Origin: Corythucha ciliata
Lineage: Eukaryota > Arthropoda > Insecta > Hemiptera > Tingidae
DNA: 64,000 nucleotides
Direction: 5' to 3'
Assembly: GCA_038030265.1 (NCBI GenBank)
Contig: CM075937.1
Location: 16,430,001 to 16,494,000, forward strand
Shown: positions 45,110 to 57,659 of the stretch, piece after piece
How positions within the stretch are numbered: position 1 is the stretch's first letter
How the letters are laid out: every line of letters starts with the position of its first letter
Notes under the pieces: generated by a model
The model's input: the letters and a program-made list of their open reading frames with translations, nothing else
Told to the model about the DNA's origin: nothing
Database searches by the model: none
Position numbers and translations under genes: made by a program

Positions 45110-46170
45110 GTAGGTATGCTGTTCTTGGGGCAAGTTCGTAAGCAAAAAGTTTTGAAAAAGCGCTAACATTTGTGGCTAAAACTGTGAAAAACGTTCATTC
45201 GCTAATGAAATTTTTAAAAGCTAAGTATCGAGTAAAATTGGGGCAATATCCTAATTTGCTTACAAAACTGAAAAGAATTGCTGATTAATTCGCTATAATT
45301 ATCCACTGTGTATTAACTCTCTGTGCGTACTGCCTTCTGTAGATCTCTAGACAATCCAAACGCTCCTTTTTAACTAGTTGATAGTTTTGAAATATGAATA
45401 AATCAAATGCGCTTCTTAGGCCATTTTGTCTCGACCGCCTGCTTCCCCCCACTCATTTTGCTAGACTCGCCCCTTAGGATAGGGCCGGCACTGATTAGCA
45501 CTATTTCTCAATTTTAGCCGCGAATTATTATTTTATTAATTTTAGCGGTGGATTATTTTTCAACGTTAGCCGCGAATTAGCGCTTTTTCTCAAACTGATC
45601 CGCAAATCTTAGGTGGGCGACTCAGCAGATTTTTTCATTTTTAACTGCGAATTAGGTGATTTTCTCAATGAATTAGGTAGAGTTTCTTTTTAACTTTAAC
45701 CCAGCATGTGAATAGCCGCTTTTTCTCAGTTTCAGTCCCGATGTTGCCTCGACAAACTACAAATTGGCGTTTTTAAAAATGGTAGTTGAGCCTGCTGAGC
45801 GGTGGGCTGCAGCCTTTTCTCAATTATCGTCGCATATTTAGTGATTTTCTCCATTTTTAGCCTCAAATTAGTGATTTTCTCTCTCTTTTTTACTATGAAT
45901 CATCGCTTTTTCGCTATTTCAAGCGCGAATATTAGCGATTTTCTCCTACTTTTTGTCGCGAAATTACCCCAAGATTAGCACATTAGAACGCCTTCTCAAT
46001 GTGTCAGCCTGTTATGGGCCTATAGAAACTTGAGGTTAGCGTAGTTTCTCTGTTTTACAGCAAAGTTGCCTCCAGGTATCTCCAAATGGTATATTTTTCC
46101 TAAATTTAAGTGGTAAAAGAACGCTTGTTCTTAATATGAGCCGCTAATCAACGCTTTAAAACCTACACAA
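45110..46170. repeat. Minisatellite family A, short forward then reverse
   Basis: Forward units occupy about 45130-45300. After a non-repeat stretch with a GCCGGCACTG transposon-like end near 45485, reverse units run to about 46170. The last 150 bp match 34310-34470. Confidence 0.8.
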
Positions 46171-46199
46171 GCTGTCATATTTTAATCTTTATGCCTTTT

Positions 46200-49190
46200 C
46201 CTCCCGGCCCTTGGAATGGAGGGCCGCCTCGGACTGTGCCCAGATGCATCTCTGATGGATGATGATCAGAGGGGGAAGGGGGTCGAGGAATCATCTGCAA
46301 TCATCAAGCAGGTCCACCTTCTCCACCCTTTTGGTAAAAGGCATAAAATAAATCTCTCGAATGACTACCAACAAATTATAGTAGTCGCCTTTGTCTTAGG
46401 GTGGTGGTGGCGGTTGGGGGTTAAACCCAAAACCCACCCCGTAAATTCGCCACTGGCTTGTTATGACTTATGGCTATATGTATGAACAACTGGGCAGCTG
46501 CCGACACCATTGTCCCGTCCCGGCTGTGCCGTCCTTGGCGGAATGGTCAGTTAAGTTTTGTCAGAAATTGAAAATAAACCTCTACACGAGCCGGCTCGCT
46601 TAAAGGCCGAGGAGTACATCGCAAAACCCCCACAATCCCCCTCCCCAAAACCCCGCAATTTTGCTCAATTTAAATGTAAATTATAATCAGAAAACTCAAT
46701 TTAGAACATTATAGGCCCAGGGGAAGGTCCGTACCCAGTGCGCCACCCCCTAAGGTCTTCACCTGTTTCTGGGGGCTTCAGCGGGGTGAAAATTGAAATC
46801 GTTGACTTGCTGCTCTTTTACTCCATCGTACTACGCGTGGTATCTTAATTTACCTTCTCTTTCCTACCCGCCCTCATACCTCAAAGCTGCACATTCTCCC
46901 CCTTCTCGACACTCGACCAATTTTTAGTACATTCATTGACATTTTCGTAAACGATTTATCTGGTAAATACCCCAGATAAGGTAATTTTCCCTAGACGTAA
47001 CAAAAAAAAAAGAGTTAAGGAGACGAAGAAAAGAAAATGTTTAAGTAAGTTCAGGATCAGAAAGAAAAATTATGTTCTCTGTGAGCTGAAAAGGCAGCAA
47101 ACAGATAGTTAGAAGAATTTACGAGGGAAGACGGGCTGGAGTGACTTTCAATTACAATAAAACTCATTCAACATGAAAAGTTAGTTTAATAAAATCGAGA
47201 AAAGGAACTCCTTTTTTTCCAGCAGAGAAAGCTTTTGTTTGATTTGTGCTAGACAGAATAAAGAACGCAGGGCTTTTAGAGGGAGGGACATTAAAATGGA
47301 AATATTTAATTTCGAAGCATGGTTTTCCCTGGCTTTTATTACATTCGCTAAATTACTTTGCCTCTTAAGGGTCGACTACGACGGAAAACTCTCCCTTTTT
47401 TTTTTTTTTTTCACCGGGGAAATCCCTTCCCCGTAAAATGCACTGCATAAATTAAGCGTTGAGATGGAACTAAAAGCGTTTTAGCTTATCTATAGCACTT
47501 CATTGCACCGAGGTAACTCAAAGTCATTTTTTAAAGAGCTCCGACGCTTTTAAAAAGATGAACATGAGTCGCTAGAAATGTGGGGAAAGACAAGCGCCCA
47601 TGTCACTCGCTGTAATACTTTCTTCGTAACCAGCTATGAAGAACCAATTTAGCTCTTCTTTTTTCGTTTGAAAAAAGACAAGTTATGGCTTTGTGTCAAC
47701 AATCAACATTTCAAACTGTCACTCGGGTGTAACAGGCGATTTTCAATACAAAAAAGGTACAGATTCGTCTCGAATGGGAGTATGATAATTATTTTTTACT
47801 ATGGAAAAGGCTGGGGTGGAAAGCCTTTTTTTTGTCAGCTTTCTTCTTTTCCGAAAAGGGTCGCCAAATATATATATTTTTTTATAGCCACCTCTTCTTG
47901 CTTCGTCCCCTCCTTCAATCGAAGGAGGATTGAACTGCTTTAGGTATGGGTATAGGATGAATGAGAGAGAGCGAGTGAGAGCACGAGGGAGAGAAAAACG
48001 ACAGATTGCCCTGTCCGATGAGTCCGTGGCATTATAAATTTAAATCGTAAAACAAAAAGACAAAAAACAAAACAAAAAAACGAGCAATGCGGGGCAGCTC
48101 GAAGCGAAAAAAATTGATGGGATTCGACCAAAGGGACTCAGCCGCCCGACGCTGCTCCACTCGCTCATAAAACCTTTTGTTGCTTTTGATGAGTTCTTCT
48201 TAGAACGTTGTTTCGGATAACAGAGAGAGGAGCAATAAAATGGCCGGAGGCGTAATTAAAGGGCTCCCATAAGGGATATAAGGTAAAACGGTGACGATGA
48301 TGAAGTTCAGAACGAGTGGTGGGGGGTCAAGGGTATTGGAGCAATGAGGAACGATGGATTCGACTTTGAAAAACCCCCGTTAGCAAAATGAAGTGATTGC
48401 GGTGGTGTGGTGAAGGGGTGGCAGTGTTTAAAAGAGGGTTTGAGTGGAAAAACAGGACCCTCTAACTGTTCCTGTTCAAGGGTAACTACTTCCACAACAA
48501 AAACAGGGAGAGAAGATACCTTTGCCTTTAACGCAGTTCGGGCTTTGAAGGAACAGAAAAAAAGTCAATGGCTTCTCTTGTAATTTACCCCTTTTAGTCG
48601 AAAACGAGAGTAAAAAATATAATTATTTGCAAATTAGATACACGCTACAGCAGTCTAGTGCCTGAAAATTGCGCTGCTTGCCCAACAGTGAATATACGAT
48701 AAGCTGAGTTTTTGCAGTTGTAAAGCTCAGTGGTGATTTGAAAAAAGGAAACAACGTTTAATTAATAACAAAGCTAATTATTGGGGACATTAACAAATTG
48801 TGGAGGGAAGAGGACTTTTCTGGAATGCCTCGCCTCGCTTTTGATGCGTAACTGATAAGCAACTGCGCAGCTGCACGGGCTCGCCAAGAACGGCGCGGCC
48901 TCAGAGGTGGTACAACATGAGGTACGGAAGTACAACATGAGGGTTCTTATGCGGCTTGAAGGAAAGTAGAGAAGTGATGTCGAAGGTACCTAGAGCCCGG
49001 AAGCTAGAAATTGACATGATTTTACACGACAAAAGAATTAAAACGTCTGGATTCTGTCAGGCGCCACGCGACCCCTCCAGGGTTAAGGTTCCTATATATA
49101 CGGTTTGGACAGCGATTTGGCTCGTTCCTACGAATTCAGTCCCTCCTAATGTTGCAATAAGTGATATCAACAAAGATTGAGAGCTGAATA
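46200..49190. other. No recognisable gene
   Basis: AT-rich DNA with purine-rich tracts (47005-47060, 48030-48080), a T-run at 47395-47412 and pyrimidine-rich DNA near 46870. Open frames of 60-91 codons lack motifs, recognisable splice partners or neighbours. I see nothing that supports a gene or RNA here. Confidence 0.55.
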
Positions 49191-49219
49191 ATAGATTGAG
49201 CCTCCGAGAGCGCTTCTGG

Positions 49220-50995
49220 TGCTCAAATTTTAGAAAATTCGCGCGTTCACGAGGAAAATGCGCGGCTAAAATGGAGAAAATACACCGACCCCTGTTTCGT
49301 TACGACCTTGAGCGCACTAATGTGTTGATCGTCAATGTGCAACTTGATAAAGCGGCAAAATCCGTGGAAAAATCGCTAATATTCGTGGCTAATAACTGCG
49401 ATAAAGCGCTGATTCGTGGTCTCACGATCCAACTTCCAGGCCAAAATTGTTGTGAAAAAATCGCTGATTCGCGGTGTGTTCGGAGGACAGTGTACGGCAA
49501 AAATGTAGAAATCAACGCAAAAGTGTTGTTTTTGAGCCCAGCTCGCTGCTAAAAATTGAGAAAACCCTCTAACAATTCAAGGTTGTACAAGTGAAAAAAA
49601 AATCACGGCCAATATTGACAAAAGGAACGCTAATTAGGATTAAGATTGGGCAAAAATGGCCAATTCACAACTGAAATTGCATTAAAAAAATCGCATATAT
49701 CGCGCAATTCACATATGAAAAAAGAGAATAGATGATAACTCACTGCAAAAGTGGCAGAAAACGGTATTTTACAGCTAAAATTGCGAAAAATCACTGCAAA
49801 TACCTAAAAATCGGATAATAATGAAAAAGAAATACCTTAATCGCAGCTAAAATTGAGAAAACAAAAATCCGTAGCTTCTAACAGTTTCAAGGCTCAAACC
49901 GGAAAACAGCGCTAATGCATAGCAGGAAGTAAAACAATTGCTAATGCGGGGCTAAAATATATAAAATTAAAGCGATTAAAATTGAAAATAATTACTAAGT
50001 GTGGCCAAAATTAAGATAAACTCTAATTTCAGCTCAAATTGAGAAAAAGTGATAATTCACTGCTAAAATTGAAACAAATGGCTAATCTGTGGCTAAAATT
50101 GCGAAAACGCCAATTCGTGGCAAAAATTGAGAAAATTCGCGAATTCACGGGCTAGAAGCGATAAACGCGATGCTAAAATTGAGAAAAAGCGCTAGTTCAC
50201 GGCTAAACTTAAGGAAAATGACCAATTCGCGGGCAACATTGTGGTAAAATTTCCAACTTGAATAGGTACCCGCCTTTGCGCCGTCCAAAGGCTACTTCGT
50301 GGCTAAAATCGAGAAAAACGGCAAATTCATGGCTATAAGTTTAAAAGAAACCCGCTGATTCGCGGCTAGAACTGAGAAGAAGCGCTAAACTATATTAGTT
50401 AAGAGTAAAACAAAAATTGCTAATGCGGTGCTAAAATATATGAAATGCTAATTTGCGGCTTGAAAAAATAATTTTCAGATTAAAATGAGAAAAAAAGCTT
50501 ATTCACTGCTAAAATTGAAAAAAATCTTCAATTTGCTGCTAAAATTGCGGAAAACGCTAATTCCGCGTAAATTGAGAAAATTCGCTAATTCACGGGTTAC
50601 AAACGCTACTATGCTGCTAAAATTAAAAAATAGCGCAAATTCGCGGGTAAAATCGAGTGAAATCTTTAATTCGCGACCAAAATTGTGAAAAGTGTGAATT
50701 TTCGTCAAAAATTGAAAATACGTTAATTAGCAGCTTCTGAAAGCAATTTTGTGTTAAAGTTTAGAAAAAGCGCCAATTGCTGATTTGTGGCTGAGAAAAA
50801 TCGCTAATTCGTAGTGCATGGTAAACGAAAAAATTCGATTTGTGGAAAAAATTTGGAAAAACCTTCTATTTCGCGGATAATATGGAGGAAAATACTTGCG
50901 AAAAACGCTAATTTTCAGCTCAAATTGAGAACAGTGCTAATTTTCTGTTGTAACATAGGAAAAATGGTTAATTTTCTACTAAACCGGACAAAACT
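49220..50995 (+). repeat. Minisatellite family A, forward, ~1.75 kb with a conserved head
   Basis: The first ~340 bp (49225-49560) are a more complex head that recurs inverted at 61635-61975 (shared TTGATCGTCAATGTGCAACTT and GATTCGCGGTG). About 45 degenerate ~30-bp units follow. The 118-codon frame at 49196-49552 and the 94-codon minus-strand frame at 61592-61876 are homologous translations of this head. Conservation is at the DNA level, so I do not call a gene. Confidence 0.85.
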
Positions 50996-51282
50996 CAACT
51001 TGGGGAGCCTCTTGGAGATGTCCACCCTTGGCCTCGATAGGTGCAGGTCTGATAGTGGGTGGAACCCCTTCAACGGCTCGTTTTAATTCGCGGAATCCCC
51101 TTGTCGAGAAACTCGGAGATGAACACGGTTTCAATTAGACTATCAGATTTCGGTGAAATAGACGGATGAAGGGGGCGACGTCTTCCCGGCGAATCCGGGG
51201 GCAACATCTGGGCCTCAAGAGGAAGCGCAGCCTCCCGATTCAGCAACGGTGGCTGATGCTCCCAACACCACTGATAAAAGAT

Positions 51283-52530
51283 TCGGTCTCTGCAGCATTT
51301 GCGGTGTTTAAAAAAAAAATGCCCGGGGACTAAGGATAAATATAGCAAAGAAACACCCAGCTCTGGCCAACGAGATTACTCTCGCGAGCATTTTGAAGTC
51401 TGGGAACTCAAGCAAGAAAGCCCAAATTGTTGAGGATCCTGGTGTCAAAGCTGATTGTGAGGAGGTGGGCCGGTACGCTCGAGGCCATATCGAATGAGGG
51501 CAATATCAATAGAGAAGCATTCAATAAAGCAGTAGCGTTATCGGATTTTCTACGAAAGGCCAATCAATATTTGCCAGGTCCGAAACATCCATGCAGCGGT
51601 GAGGTTCTTCCGGCAGAGGAAGGAAGGCAAGGCAAAGGTCCTAGGGAAGTGTAGGGGCTTCGAAGGTACCTAACCCGACAAGATCACATAATAGCGCACG
51701 ATCGAAAAGGCAGGAAGCATACCAGTACGAGCTTGCTCAGTATAATTATTATAACCGAAGACGGACATAATGGATGCCGACGCCCGGAAGAACTGTCCGC
51801 TGCCCATCGAGATAATTGAAAAGTATTTCAAGGAAAATATGGGAAAGGAAAACTTTTGCGAGCGCTTGATGTACGAAACGTTGCCAGGCAACCCTGACGT
51901 CGGGTTGATCGAGTTGCGGGCAGTACAGAGGGCCATCAAGTCTTCGTCATTGGATGTTGCCCTGGGCCTCGATGGAGTGTTGATTCGGACAATTAATGCT
52001 CTTGATAACGCTAGCATCATTAAAATAGTAACAGAAGTGATGCTTAAGACCGGGTACGTTCCGGAAACTTTGCGGAAGGGAAGAACTATCCTATTGCATC
52101 AAGGAAAAGGACCGACATCTAAAATGCCATCTTGGAGACCCATCACAGTGTACCCAATGATTCGGCGTATCATCGAGAAAGTTCTCGACCAGGAGCTGCG
52201 CCAGCCCTGGGTGCCATGTTAACGCAAGGGTGGTGGATGACGTGCTAAGAGATGGCCAAAGCAAGAAAAAAAAAATGCAGTAATCGCCTTCCTAGTCGTG
52301 AAGGGAGCTTTGACAACATCGGGCACGCACACGTAATCAGGTCACTTGAGTCAAACGGAGATGGATCTTCAACGCTTGATTTCGGCGCTTCTTACTGGTA
52401 GCTTCACGCGAGTGAACCTTGGCTCGAAGAAAACGGTCGATACCCCGGTAAAGAGTGGTGGAATTCCTCAGGGAGGGCCGTTATCGCCGACTCTCTTCAA
52501 TATCGCCGTAGATTTATCGTACCACGGATA
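51283..52530 (+). pseudogene. R2-clade-like LINE, N-terminal and reverse transcriptase part
   Basis: An initial segment reads like a C2H2 zinc finger, LCSICGVFKK then GLRINIAKKHPAL, with Asn where the first His is usual. A long frame from 51770 to 52222 contains RAVQRAIKSSSLDVALGLDG, RKGRTILLHQGKG and SWRPITVYPMIRRIIEKVL, the fingers of a LINE reverse transcriptase. A further segment reads IPQGGPLSPTLFNIAVDL. Between them, motif A is present as FLVVKGA then, one frame over, FDNIG; the first Asp of the usual FLDV pattern is Val. The YADD/FADD region is missing. Several stops and frame changes are present. Inactive. Confidence 0.8.
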
Positions 52531-52559
52531 AGTATGTGACGTTGATTTGGCGAATAGGC

Positions 52560-53520
52560 TGGGTAATAACGTGAACTGTTATTAGTTTGGCAAAAATGTG
52601 TCTCCCACCAAATGAAGTGGACTCAGCGCAGTGGTGGAGGGGAAGCTCTTATGTCCCACGGCTAGCACTATGTGATTTTAACCCTCAAAATTGGGATTTT
52701 TAGTGAGCGAAATCCGGGAAATTACTTTTTATTGAGTGAAACCAGCTAAAAAATGTTCCTGGTGCGCAAAATCGGCGCAATTGGTCACTGAAATAGGCCA
52801 CCCAGCAAAGTTGGTTTACTGGCAAACAAATTTACCCAAATTGGCCGTTGATAAAATTTACAGTCTCCTCACGAAATTGACGATTTCCTCATAAAATTGA
52901 AAATTGCCTAATAAAATTGACAAAACTCTCATAAAATGAACAATTCCCTATAAAATTGATTATTTCCTTATAAAATTGACAATTTTCTCATAGAATTGAC
53001 AATTTCCTCATAAAATTGACCACTCACTCTTAAAATTGATCATTTCCGCGTGTAATGGGCTATTCGCATATTAAAATGACATGTTTAAATCCAAAATAAA
53101 CTATCACCAATTACTGTATTAACAATCAGTCATGGGGCAAAATTAATAAGTTTCAAGGACCAAAATTAAATTATTGTGGATGAGTTACAATTTCCACGTC
53201 AAATTGACAATTTTAGCTTTAGCAATTTGCGTAGTTTACTCGTTGTGCCGTGGCCTTTCGAAAGAGTTTTCCCCCACAATGTGACGTTTCGCTTTGCGGG
53301 ACCTTTCGCACAATTGTTTCCCTCAGTGAAGGCAATTCGCGTGAGGTTTTCCCTTAAATAACTTGGCATTTCGCGTCTCTCGTGAACCTCTGACCCTCGA
53401 GCCTCTGAGAAAATTACCTTTTTGGGATTTTGGAGGAGGTTTTGATGATTTTTTTTTGCGCAAGTGACTTCGACTCCATGGGAAGAGCCATGGCCAGTGG
53501 CTCCTCCCTTGGATCCGCCA
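52560..53520. mobile_element. Dispersed repeat inserted in the LINE
   Basis: Similar to 2700-3290 and 17690-18300. Here the central family D minisatellite (CATAAAATTGACAATTTCCT units of about 20 bp, 52855-53060) is strongly expanded to roughly ten units. The right end, CCCTTGGATCCGCCACTG (about 53506-53523), is a common transposon terminus, after which LINE-like coding resumes. It is therefore a separate element that replaced or interrupted the catalytic part of the reverse transcriptase. Confidence 0.75.
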
Positions 53521-53523
53521 CTG

Positions 53524-54007
53524 ATCAGAATAAGCTCAATGTCATTAACCAGTACCTGTTCCCGGCTCTGACTTACCCTCTGAAATCGTCACCCCTTACA
53601 AAAAGCGAAGCCCGGTGATGCTGGACGGAGTAAGTCGTGATAATTAGGCGTTATGTGAAGGCGATGCTGGGCTTGACGGCGGACACACATAATGGTATGC
53701 TGTACGCTGCTCAGCGATACCGTGGTATTGGTCTTCTTCGGTGCAAGTGGGAGGAACCCCTTCAGCACTTGTCGATAGCCCAGAAGCTAGCCAAGGTGCA
53801 GGATCCTCCTGTTTCAGAGAATATTCGAGTACGAGGGTGAAGCTTTACTGTGCGCGGAGAGGCTGGAGCTAGAGGTGCCGCACCCCGGTGAGGTAGTATC
53901 AGTGAAGCGAGTTCGACAAAACCTGAGGGAGAAATCATTTGGTGAATGGGCGTCCTGCAGGAGGCAAGGGGCTGGTGTTAACCACTTTAAGGACAAGGTT
54001 GTATGAT
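53524..54007 (+). pseudogene. R2-clade-like LINE, C-terminal part
   Basis: Segments in order are NVINQYLFPALTYPL, IRRYVKAMLGLTADTHNGML with AAQRYRGIGLLRCKWEEP, and, in a shifted frame, FGEWASCRRQGAGVNHFKD. These correspond to the region after the reverse transcriptase in R2-like LINEs. There, a post-RT helix bundle ending in GGLGI-like text is followed downstream by a W..QG.GV..F motif. Stops separate the pieces. I do not see the CCHC and PD-(D/E)XK endonuclease motifs. The target site cannot be read from this remnant. Confidence 0.68.
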
Positions 54008-54009
54008 TT

Positions 54010-56720
54010 TGTTGTCTGCATCAGGATTGATCAGTACGCTGTGTTGGCGCAACTCAATTTAGTTGAGCAGCGCCTCGTTATTGCAATATAATAATGCAAT
54101 AAAGGGTTTCTCTCTTTCCGCACATCTGGCTCACCTGTGGCTCTAAACCTGACAGGGAGGACCCGGCTCTCCATCAGCTTCGTCTCCGGCTCACGGTAAC
54201 AATAGTAACCCCTCCTACCACAAACCTTGTCCAAAATTCGCGCGTTTTTCGTCTCTTTCGCGAAGCTCTTCCTTGGACTTTCAGTGATTCAAATGATGTC
54301 AATTGCGCGGCTGACATTGCTGAAAAATTCGTAGCCGACAAACCGAAATATGCACCAACGCTCTGGGATGAATGATTTTTATAAAATACTTTTTTTTTTT
54401 TTTTTCGGTGCTCCCTCCCCTCACTATTCATTAACGTACTCGGACGAACCCGCGTGACTTGCTAGGAAAGAAACAGTGAAAGGGAGCAACTCAAATAAAA
54501 ATAAAAACACGAAACACAAACTCCCTTGAGAATCTTCTTCTAAAAGATTGATGAGGGGTGGAGGCGGAGGAGTATAGCAATTGTCTCAGTCAGTGGAGCA
54601 AAAATGACGGCCCCAACTTTGGTCGGGTGCCGCCGCGAGCTTGATGCATTCAAGGAAAGTTAAAGGGAAGAAGACAAAAAAAAGGCCGAGACCCGAGAGC
54701 CATGGAGAAGTATGAAAGTGCGGGCTATTTCACTTTTTTTTTTCTTTTTTTTTTGTGGTCTCCCTTCGTGAACTAGCGATAATCCTCACGAAGAGGATAA
54801 AAATGCGGTAAAGCAAACCGCACATGCACTCACACTTGTTAACTTACTCGTATTGTCGCCCAGTTTTTTTTTTGTTTTTTTTTTGTCGCGACGTAGATCT
54901 CCGAGAGAAAGTAAAGTAAAATGTGAGAACTTCGTCCCGACTTTTATTTTTTGAAGATGTGATTTAAATCTCGCTATCGTTTCGTGTTTGAGCTTTTTCT
55001 CGTCGTACAAGAATATAAAACATTGAGTATTTTCGTACCCCCCCCCCTCCCGCTTCGTGGCACTGGATTGTACCCAGGGAGGACTCCCAAAAGTTCCCTC
55101 TAAAAATTCATCGAGGTCCTTCCTTATACTAACACTACCGCAGAAAAATGAAATTAATTCGGGAGGACGTCTAAATTCAATTAATTTATTATTGCATGAA
55201 TACCCTCAACACGCATATTTTAACCACTTTTCCCTTTTTTCCACCTGAACTTTATTATTAATAGAATGGAAAAGAAATGAAATAAAAAGTAAGAAACATA
55301 AGATGCAACAAGGTACTAATGAGTCCATAAAAAAAGATGACCCAGTTGCCATTAAGTTTTGCTGCGCCTGAGAAGATTGTTAGCATTGCTGTTCAAAAGA
55401 GAGAAGGCATACTTTCCCTGTTAAGGAGAAGAAAAAAAAAAGAAGAATTTACTCAACTTGCTCACTTTCCTCCGAATAACATTATTTTGTATTTTTCCAG
55501 AAGCTTTTAAATGTGTCAATTATCGTCTAATTTTCAATTAATCGCACAGCACACGAGGACGTTAGTTCACGAGGCTGTAGAGTAGGTTAAAGCGGCACCA
55601 GTCAAAAAGAATTTCCCGTCTCTTTTTCTTCTATCCCGATTTACAGAATCGTAAATAATAGCAAATTATAGCGGATGGAAACGAATCGCTCCATATTAGC
55701 TCGTGCTGTGACCCATCCATTCAGTTTTCTTCTCCATTTTTCAATAAGCTTTATCTCGTCGTTTGTTTTTTTGAAGACTCGTATACTCATGATCATGAAA
55801 CTACAATATCCGGCCACTACGTTACTTTGAATTTATTCTCTTATTCACTCGCAATGTGGGAAAGTTTGGATGGGTGGGGGAGGGGCTGTAGGGGGCGTTT
55901 AAAACTGTAATTAACAGGACACTTAAAACTCATAGAGACACTAGGAAGACCATGAGGCGAAGAAAGAAAGCTAACCCAGATTTATACTCTTTTAAAAGGA
56001 CAAGCGGACCGAGAATTACCGTCGGCTTACGGGGGGGTCTCTTTTTCTTCGCGTCGCTCGGCGCGGAGACGCGGCCGCAAATATTTACAGATCCGGCTAA
56101 TTTTCAGGTTTAAATGCTTTTTCGCCATTACACATATTAGGAGTACGCTCATTTTTGCGTTTCCGCGCGCTTTCTATTCTTTCTTTTTTTATCTGTCTTA
56201 TGTAGGCGATTGGAACGACCATGGAACGCGTCCCCTCTCACCCCTCCCAATTTATATTACATTTCCTTGAATTCTTGGTGAAACTTGAGACACAAAGACA
56301 GAAGAGAAGCTGTGATTAAATGCACGAAACTTGATCACATTACTTTTTCAAGTAATGGGGCAGCCGGGCAGCCCGAGTATTCTTTCAAAAAGCGGGTCAG
56401 ACATTGTCATAAATGCCGAATTATAGAAACTATCAAGAGGATCACACATTTCCTCATGGATCGATCAAACTGACGAGAGTGACAAGAATCAAAAATAGCT
56501 ATAGAACGATCCACAGCCAGTGGTCCCAGTACGGAACCTGACGTCATGCTCGTACTAAATGTGAGCCGTGGCTTGAAATTCAAGGAAGTCCTGAGACAGG
56601 TGCTCTTCTTCTTCAACCAAGAAATAGAGTTCAGAAAAGACCATAACCAGTCACTGTACGCCAGGAGGCTGCAGCGTTGCCCATTTTACGAGTTCCCCGT
56701 CAGATCTAACGGATTTTGAA
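54010..56720. other. No recognisable gene
   Basis: T-runs at 54390-54407, 54735-54752 and near 54865-54885, a C-run at 55039-55047 and long AT-rich stretches. Open frames of 60-85 codons are unremarkable. Confidence 0.55.
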
Positions 56721-56728
56721 AGTAGATG

Positions 56729-56866
56729 AGGCCCCCATTCACAAGCTCTGTGCGTTTTATATACATAGTCTTATGTAAAAAAAACAATTTACTCCCTCGA
56801 AAAATGAAGCATTTTGAAAGGTCGCACAGATTTCACAGATGCATTATATGGTTTGTGAACGCGGCT
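56729..56866. mobile_element. Diverged relative of the 35252-35388 MITE
   Basis: AGGCCCCCATTCACAAGCTC at the left, GTTTGTGAACGCGGCT at the right, and the central CCCTCGAAAAATGAAGCATT are shared with 35252-35388, in the same order. TAA follows the right end, but the left flank is not TAA, so the duplication has decayed or was never there. Confidence 0.78.
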
Positions 56867-57119
56867 TAATTTTGATTGAAATTGTCTCGTTAAACAACAA
56901 AAAGATGATTTTCGTAGTCGTCTTCTATCGATAGGCGACCAATACGTTGGTCGAACCTTGGATAAAATTATATCTGTTTAATGAGCCTAAATGTTTTAAG
57001 GTTTTTGTTTTAGATTCGGAGCCTGTAGCGCAACGACGAAGTTGCGGGGGGCTACAACAAGTGATGAGGGGGCTAAAAGTCATTGTGGGGGAGGGGTATT
57101 TAGCTAATCCGAGCTCAAA

Positions 57120-57410
57120 ATAGTGATGCACCTTGATTCTGGGTTAAAATTGAGAAAAAAGCGCTGACTCATCGCTATTCATGATCGCTGCGAAAATGGG
57201 GAAAAATTACTTGTTATTTAGACCATGAGTTGGCGATTTTTTCACATCTATGAGCTTGCGCTTTTTCCATATTTTATCAGCGAATTAGCGATTTTTCTCA
57301 ATTTTAGCAGCATATTATTCGCGGTTTGCTGCTAAAATTTATAAAAATGGCTAATTCACCTCACATGGCTGAATGTGATAAAATCGCGTATTCGTGGACA
57401 AAATTGAGAA
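57120..57410. repeat. Minisatellite family A, mixed orientation
   Basis: Forward units at 57140-57200 and 57325-57410 flank reverse units at 57225-57320 in the same short array. Confidence 0.75.
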
Positions 57411-57659
57411 CAGTACTATGATTGGACGCAGTGGCGAGCCAATGGGGAGGGTTTTGGGGGTCAGAACTCCTCCCAGAGTACTTCAGCCCAGCATAGTTAA
57501 GAAATAAAAATAAAAAATTAATAAATAAAATTAAATGAATGAATAAAACAGTAAAAAAACAAACAAACAAAAGAAACAACAATAACCTGACTTGTTTGAC
57601 CCTAAAAGTTCGTTTTTTAGCCATTTAGCCACCACATTATTGTATTTATTCCACTATCC

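Noticed and set aside
49196..49552. 118-codon frame with a similar 94-codon frame at 61592-61876
   Set aside because: The similarity is explained by the repeated DNA head of the family A unit. Frames are broken elsewhere and there is no known domain.
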